Below, piece after piece: positions 58,561 to 64,000 of a stretch of 64,000 bases of DNA. The stretch spans positions 248,001 through 312,000 of the forward strand of contig VCMS01000018.1 of the NCBI GenBank assembly GCA_022539475.1, read 5' to 3'. The position numbers and the translations under genes were made by a program. The stretch is from Gracilaria domingensis (taxonomy: Eukaryota > Rhodophyta > Florideophyceae > Gracilariales > Gracilariaceae). The notes under the pieces are model-generated. The model did no database searches. It was given only the letters and a program-made list of their open reading frames with translations, and had not been told where the DNA came from. The stretch's first letter is position 1. Each line of letters starts with the position of its first letter.

Positions 58561-58749
58561 GACACCAAGGTTATGCCTGCCTTCCCTTGGAACGTCAGCA
58601 CCACGTTGTCGAGCAGCGTGCCGAGATCACGGCCTCCTCCTTCGTGTCGGAACCGCCGCATTCCGTCCCACGGTCATTCACAGCGTGTACGCGCCCGCCT
58701 CCAGTGAGAGCACGTCTGTGCTCGGCTTGAAACGAGCGCGCACGCCCTC

Positions 58750-60300
58750 TCAGAATACGATGAGCGCCACCGACAGCCCCAGCCCCACCCCGGTGGTCGA
58801 CAAGCGCTTTCCATTAAACAGCCGTAGCCCACGCCCGTACGCCTTGCACACTGCCACGAACTGCGCCATGCCCTTCACCACCAGCTCCAGGTTGGCCGTG
58901 CTCAGCGCGGCGCACAGCTGTACCGACACCACGCGCTTGCCCACAGACCGACTCACACGATTCGCAGCGCGCGCGCTCTTGCGAGTGAACGCCGCATCTA
59001 GCTTGAAGCTGTTGCTCCCGATCACGTCCTTGTGCCACCCGAGGTCCAGCGCGATTGGCCAGCTGCCCAGGCGGCACAGCTCCTCCTTCAGGCGCTTGCT
59101 TTTTCAACTCTACCATTACCACCGAGTTCGTCGTCCACAGCGCCACCATGCTGTTGGCCACGAATCACACCAGCTGCAGCAGCGTGCGCGTGTCGCGCGT
59201 GAGCATCGGTTTGGCGTCAATGCACTGCTGGCATACATGGTGTTCTGACCGCGTTGTTGAAGTCAATGGCGTGTTCCAACGCTGCTATACGCGCAGTTTC
59301 AACGAAAATGTGCGACGCGACGCAAAGAAAATCGCGCTCGTCAACTGGTCTTCAAGCTGATCTCGTTTTCGAATGGCGACGGCACAGTAGTACAGATCAT
59401 ATTCACAGCCCCCACCGGCGCTGGACTCGAGGTCGAAAATCTTGCACGGCAGCGCTTCGTGGCAGTTAATGGGCAGCATAGGCGAACGTGCCTTTCTCTT
59501 TCTGGTGGAAGCAAAGAACATCTGGTTTCTGAACAAGGCAGAAACCGTTGCCTCCGCATGCCTATCGTTTGGATCACAGCGGCGTCGACTATGCAACCGG
59601 CTTTACTTGCAACACCGATATCAGCGCCTTGGTCAATGCGTACGAGGCAGTGGCAGCCGCCGTATACCTTGACTCTGTGTTGCCCGCCGCCCATTTGTTC
59701 GTGCATAATTCCCTGTTCGAGCATGTAGAGATGGTGCAGCGCGCCAATTTGGAGGTCCGCCAATTCCAAAGAAGGCTTGCGAGACACTTTTCTGCGAGCC
59801 AGCCATGGCGCGCACCCACGCAGACGGCGTGGCATCGCGCACGAAGCGCGCAAACTCGAACTGGTGGTCGGCGGCATGCCACCTGAGCAGCTGCAAGGCG
59901 ACGCTAGTGCCTACAACGCGCTCACCCAAAATCTCCAAGGTGCTGGGCGCAAGCGAGCGCTTGGGAAGATTCAGGGTGCGCTCGGCCCAGTGAGAAATGA
60001 TGAAATGGGTGAGGGCGTGCAATAGCAGCGGGAAACTGCGAATGTTGGGCACGTTCCAGGCGTTGCGAACGGAGCAGAGGTGAAGAATGTCCTCGTCCGT
60101 GCCCTGCACGACCTGACTGACGTCGGAGTCGGCTATGCGAAGAATGCCGAGCGCGGAGCTCATGGCGGCAACGTGAAGACTGCGGGTGGGGCGGTGGGCA
60201 CCGCGCAGCCAGGGCGGTTGGCGCGCCCTTTCTCCCTCGTCTTCATGACGTTGCGCATTCCAACGCGCCCCTTCTGTACTGCTATATCCAGTACATAGAC
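58750..60300 (-). pseudogene. GC-rich decayed gene, possible RNase III-like domain
   Basis: A minus frame near 60130-59950 contains FPLLLHALTHFIISHWAER and STLEILGERVVGTSVALQLL, resembling the ALTH...NERLEFLGDAVL signature of RNase III-type domains. Further down, minus frames carry FDLESSAGGGCEYDLYYCAV (about 59430-59370) and QLCAALSTANLELVVKGMAQ (about 58920-58860). No frame is continuous over the whole stretch. A plus-strand piece at 59620-59740 also resembles an RNase III helix (see findings), so the locus may be rearranged. Low confidence. Confidence 0.3.
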
Positions 60301-60481
60301 ATCGCCGTCCATGCCTGCCCGTTCTTGCGGCGCCGCAGCAGCCTCTCGTGACCAACTTCTATCGGCGTCTTCCTCCTCCGACCGTACGTTCGGGGAGACC
60401 TTCTTCTGGCTTCCGTTTCGCAATTGAAGTTCGGACATGATATTCTCCGACTGCGAGAAGATACCTGTATAACACCTACCC

Positions 60482-61130
60482 ATGTCGTCAGCTCCTGGTT
60501 CCCGTCTCTTCGAGGACCCCAAGAAAACGCTTTGTCTGCGATTTGGCCCGCTCCCCTAGACCTCCTTGCGCCGCATGTCTCGCAATTGAGTTGACCTGAT
60601 TCTGCAGAACGCGTGCTGCACCGTGCTGTCTGTCTGCCGCAACGCCCATTTTGAGGCCTACATGTTCTTCGAGTCTTCCCGGTTTGTCTCCGACCACCTG
60701 TTTTTCATGAAAACCTGTGGAACCACTAGTTTTCTCAACGCGTTTTCGCACATCTTGGATGCCGCTTCGGCCCTGCATCTGATCGCCGAGTCGTTGTCAC
60801 TTTCGCGCGTGCGCTACAAGTTTCCGAAGGCGCAGATGTTTCCGCACGACGGCTTTGAGAACCAAGTGGTGTTTATCAAGAACACGCTGGAAGTGAGCGA
60901 AATGAGCTTTGAAACGTTTGTGCAAACTAAAAGCAACTGGTGTCTCTATCATGCCCGATTTGCGCGCGCCAAGTGCGATCAACAGCGTCAGCATCGCACC
61001 ACGTTGGACATTTACATGCTCGACTTGGACGAACACAGGATTTCCAACTGTCGCTACCACCATCCTAAGCAGCTCTTCGGCACTGACAACATTGTGGCCG
61101 TACCCAAGCATCCTCATTCCCGAGTAAAGT
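60482..61130 (+). pseudogene. S-adenosylmethionine decarboxylase, truncated with two stops
   Basis: AdoMet decarboxylase supplies aminopropyl groups for polyamines and self-cleaves to make a pyruvoyl cofactor. From the ATG at 60482 one frame shows FEDPKKTLCLRF (family F.GPEK.L), then TAG 60557 and TGA 60587. Next come VDLILQNACCTVLS and FEAYMFFESSRF, whose ESS is the cleavage site, and FMKTCGTTSFLNA with the conserved catalytic Cys. RVRYKFPKAQMFPHDGFENQ and RTTLDIYMLDLDEHR follow. The C-terminal third of the usual ~350 residues is missing. Instead the frame runs without a stop into the flavohemoglobin at 61154. Confidence 0.88.
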
Positions 61131-61153
61131 TTCCACGCTTTCGTTGTATAGTC

Positions 61154-61990
61154 ATGGCTATTTCAGAAGAAAGTACCGGGTTTCTCAGAGAACCATTACC
61201 GCTCTTGAGACAGCAGGGCACAAAAGTGGTCGAAACGTTTTACAATACTCTGTTTGAGCGATATCCGCAGGTTCGACAACAGTTCAACACGTACGTTCTG
61301 TTCATTTCTCAGTTCAACGTTGAAAAAAGTATAGGCAGGAGCTCTAATTCTAACTGACATGAAAGTTTCCATGCCACTAACCACAGCGATCGCCAGAGAG
61401 GAGGTAAAACAAAAGAAAAGGGTTTACCAGCACAGATTTCAAGATTGGCCAATGCCATCCTTGCCTATGCAAAGAACATCAGTAATGTCGAAGCGCTCCT
61501 ACCGGCAGTACGACGCATAGCCTAACGTCACATATGTAGGGATGCCCGTGCTGAACAGTACTCTGCTGTAGATGAATGTCTCCTCATCGCTATGCAGTTG
61601 GAACTGGGGGACTTGGCCTCACAACAGTTTCTCGATGCGTGGATGGAGGCGATACTGAACCGTGCCAGTGTGTTTATCGACGTCGAGAATAAGCTCCGCT
61701 AGGAACTAGAGGCAAAGGCGGTATATAGTGGTCTGGCCGAAATGGCTGTGCAAGGACTAGAACAGCATGATGACAGAACTGTTCTAAGCCTCGCTCTAAA
61801 ACAACACGATGTTCCGCAGCACGGGGAGGGGCAGGTTGTGATCATCTGCGTTGAATACGCAAACGGTGAACATGGTATGTGCACCATGAATGTGTGAAAG
61901 AGTCACCACGATTGCCTCAAGATACAGGTGGCGGATAATGGGGAGCGAGCGACCATGGATTTGAAAGCATGCACGGAAGGGAGTAGGATA
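61154..61990 (+). pseudogene. Flavohemoglobin, decayed, with one intron
   Basis: Flavohemoglobins detoxify nitric oxide with a globin domain joined to an FAD/NAD reductase. The ATG at 61154 gives FLREPLPLLRQQGTKVVETF, then YNTLFERYPQVRQQFN. After the intron (61291-61386) come DRQRGG, SRLANAILAYAKNISNVEAL, LPAVRRIA, stop (TAA), RHI and AEQYSAVDECLLIAMQLELG, then QQFLDAWMEAI. The FAD domain start is worn: a TAG in KLR-stop-ELEAKA, then TVLSLALKQHDVPQHGEGQV followed by VIICVEYANG and a third stop (TGA, about 61897). Homology is lost before the NAD-binding part. It shares a frame with the decarboxylase upstream. Confidence 0.85.
61291..61386 (+). other. Spliceosomal intron in the flavohemoglobin gene (96 bp)
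   Basis: The 5' site is GTACGT, a branch-like CACTAAC lies 9 nt before the end, and the 3' site is CACAG. Splicing joins QFN(T) to (T)DRQRGG in frame, as the family alignment requires. It is the clearest intron in the window. Confidence 0.75.
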
Positions 61991-63180
61991 TGGGTTTCCG
62001 TCTCCAGCGGATCACGCACAAAGTATGCTCCCTACATCATTTAAACATCATCGCAAGAATTCCAGACAAACGCCCGTTGGTCGCAGCTGCGCACTTTCGC
62101 GAACGCGAACGTCCGCGAACGCGAACATCCGTGGACGTGCCCCCAAACTGCTCACGCCATTTGATCGAGCTCAGCCAGAGACAAAGACTGGACGTGCTTC
62201 GAAACATGCTCCTTAACCATCTTCACCATCTGCTCTCCCTTCTACGCGCCAACCACGCTCTCGATGAGGTCCCAAGCACTGCTGTCCCCGGGCGAGGGTT
62301 CCTTTTACCGAGGGTTCGGCACCTTGCGGGCGCACCGTACCGTTTGTCGCCCTCATTGGCACATCACGTGCGTCGCCGTCCGGAGCAGTCTGTAGGCTCG
62401 GTCCAGCGCGCGCTTCCGGGCTCTGCTACTCGTGCGATCTGAGGATGGCCAAGGCGCACGTCTGGCGGTAGAAAGCGATCGAGGTGTTGTCAATCTCTCG
62501 AGCCGCCCGAGTCGAGCGCAGTGCTTCGGTACTAGCGCACCGGAGTGAGGCGGCCAAGAGCCGAACGCCGTGTCAATCGCTGCGGCAGGTCATCTGTCAT
62601 GTCGCATGCGCTCGCAAGCCGAGCCACTTTGCCGCGGTTGTCCCAAAAATATTTGCCCAAATTCAAACACACGTAGCCTTTGTGAGGCTGCTGCGCCACT
62701 CGCACAAGAAAACATCTTCTGCACAAGCATGATCTCGAGACGAACGCCGCCACAGCCGCCATCTCCATCTATCTGCCCTTTGCCACGCATCCCTCCACTG
62801 CCCCTCCCGCTGGCCTCCCACCCGCCAGAGCCTGCTCTTTACTCCGCCATGGACGACCACATACAGCCCTGGGTCACAGAGGTTGCTCCCGGAATACACG
62901 CTGACGTCCATCCTGTCGAACAAACCCACAACTCGGATAACCCTCACTTCCAGTATCCAGCAGCGCTTCGTCTAGATCGTGCTGCCGTTATCTAAAGACC
63001 CCCATCACTTTCATCGTCACCACCTCAACAGCTAACTCTTGCTCTTACAACAGCCGATCTAACAGAACTTAAACGGCCTTAATGCTCTCCGTCACGCGCG
63101 TCCCACCAAGCTGCAGCACGTCGAAAGCCCAACACCCCTAGATCATCCACATCACGCGCAAGCGCTCGAGCGCTCCCACT
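61991..63180. other. No recognisable gene
   Basis: Overlapping frames on both strands (plus 61990-62442, plus 62570-62995, minus 62663-62947) lack motifs. A short GCGAACGC(GA)ACGTCC tandem repeat lies near 62097-62130. Confidence 0.4.
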
Positions 63181-63860
63181 TCAGAAGCATCCGCTGTCTC
63201 AGAACCTGCTTGATGATTGGTTCAATCGACTTTCGAAAGGATCTCATAACCATTCGTCAGATTTATCCCATTCGGTACCCTCAGGGCCTGCCATCGTGCG
63301 TGCGGCAGGAAAGGTCATCGAAATGATGTTCACTCGGTGCATTCTTACTCAGCCAGCAGCCTGGTACATCCTCATCGCAATGTTAAACGAATGCGTCCAA
63401 CGAATTCGCCCAGATTGGCCTCCGCCAAGCCCCAAGCTTTTTTTGGACCAAGCAGCTGTGCGGTCTTCTCAAAAGCGAGATTGAAGCCATTCGCGCGCGT
63501 AAGACTCCTGTGTTGGGCACTATACCGCGAGTTGCATTCTGGAATTATGTGCTGGACTTGGCGAGATGGTAGGCCGACGAAGAGCTTCTTGATGTCTCAA
63601 AATGGATTACCGCCATTGCACAACCGCTGCGAGTAGAGTTTATGTCTTCGCCATCCTTCAGCACCCCTGGGACGAAGAATACCATTATGGTCGCTCGGTG
63701 CTTCTTACCAGAGTTTGTATCGTATCCGGAAGGCGCTAGGATTCTGCTCGAGGCGCTTTTGCGATGATCGGGACTCACCATAAGCCCGCCTCGCACATCT
63801 TCTGCCGTTGCTCGCGAAGCGCCAAGGGAAAGAACCCGCAACGAAAAGTAACCAAACGAG
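63181..63860 (+). pseudogene. Unidentified decayed coding region
   Basis: The plus frames read VIEMMFTRCILTQPAAWYIL followed by IAMLNECVQRIRPDWPPP, then in a shifted frame FFWTKQLCGLLKSEIEAIRA, IPRVAFWNYVLDLARW, a TAG, and DEELLDVSKWITAIAQPLRV. The helical, Leu/Trp-rich pattern suggests an alpha-solenoid or large regulatory protein, but I do not recognise a family. TAG (about 63570) and TGA (63764) stops are present. It may continue beyond the window. Confidence 0.35.
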
Positions 63861-64000
63861 GTTCCAACGCTACCTCTTCGCTTAACACTGCTACTGCGCC
63901 GGCCAAATTTACACCCAATGTATGCCACCTCGAAGTCATTTATCTGCTTCAAGCCAGTTTGAATGCATTGCAAGTACGCGTCCAACTCAAGAGCCGGGAG

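Noticed and set aside
1..64000. CRISPR arrays, rRNA or tRNA genes
   Set aside because: No regular spacer array, no rRNA-like conserved tract and no convincing cloverleaf were seen on either strand.

Overview
This is eukaryotic nuclear DNA. The genes are unlinked and face both ways, one spliceosomal-type intron can be read (61291-61386), there are no operons, and much of the window is transposon-derived. Two neighbouring decayed genes (53.1-54.4 kb) look like the small plastid membrane proteins of algae and plants, so a photosynthetic eukaryote is likely. Mostly intronless genes in a transposon-rich setting would fit a red alga, but that is inference.

The window is largely a gene graveyard. 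Recognisable but broken host genes are: aspartate carbamoyltransferase (left edge), a full-length PDR/ABCG transporter (3.0-6.9 kb), an M20 dipeptidase (8.4-10.0), a SAC phosphoinositide phosphatase fragment (23.1-23.7), a HAD hydrolase (24.5-25.2), a Pro/Tyr-rich protein with an unidentified C-terminal domain (28.0-30.3), a strictosidine-synthase-like propeller (30.8-31.9), a THADA/TRM732-like HEAT-repeat protein (48.9-53), two plastid-type membrane proteins, a ketopantoate-reductase-like protein (57.7-58.3), a possible RNase III-like gene (58.8-60.3), and an S-adenosylmethionine decarboxylase running straight into a flavohemoglobin (60.5-62.0). Only ribulose-phosphate 3-epimerase (56515-57213), a membrane-anchored methyltransferase-like ORF (39685-40638) and a small secreted-looking ORF (7390-7902) look intact.

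The main mobile structure is a family of Tnp2/CACTA-like transposons. Each has a transposase of about 1,000 codons, a divergently transcribed accessory gene about 600 bp away, and in two copies a third acidic/Ser-rich ORF downstream of the transposase. There are four copies. Copy B is cut in two, with halves at 11.1-14.3 kb and 33.2-37.0 kb. Copy 1 (15.3-22.6 kb) lies inside the DNA that cut copy B. Copy 3 (42.3-47.1 kb) is peppered with a 243-bp MITE. Copy 4 is a fragment (47.1-47.8 kb).

The most striking observation is that 14329-33167 (18.8 kb) behaves as one insertion into the copy-B transposase. Its ends are 5'-CCCTATAA...TTATAGGG-3' and it is flanked by a TTCT duplication. Removing it, with one TTCT, rejoins the two half-genes in frame at 999 codons. 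The inserted block carries a whole CACTA-like element plus decayed host-type genes. Other repeats are a ~0.9-kb foldback element (37.8-38.7 kb) with related arms near 2 kb, six 243-246-bp MITE copies at 42-47 kb, and a three-unit tandem repeat beside the epimerase gene.

Decay is dominated by in-frame nonsense codons rather than frameshifts. The ABC transporter has eight stops and one frameshift, and copies 1 and B of the transposase have stops only.
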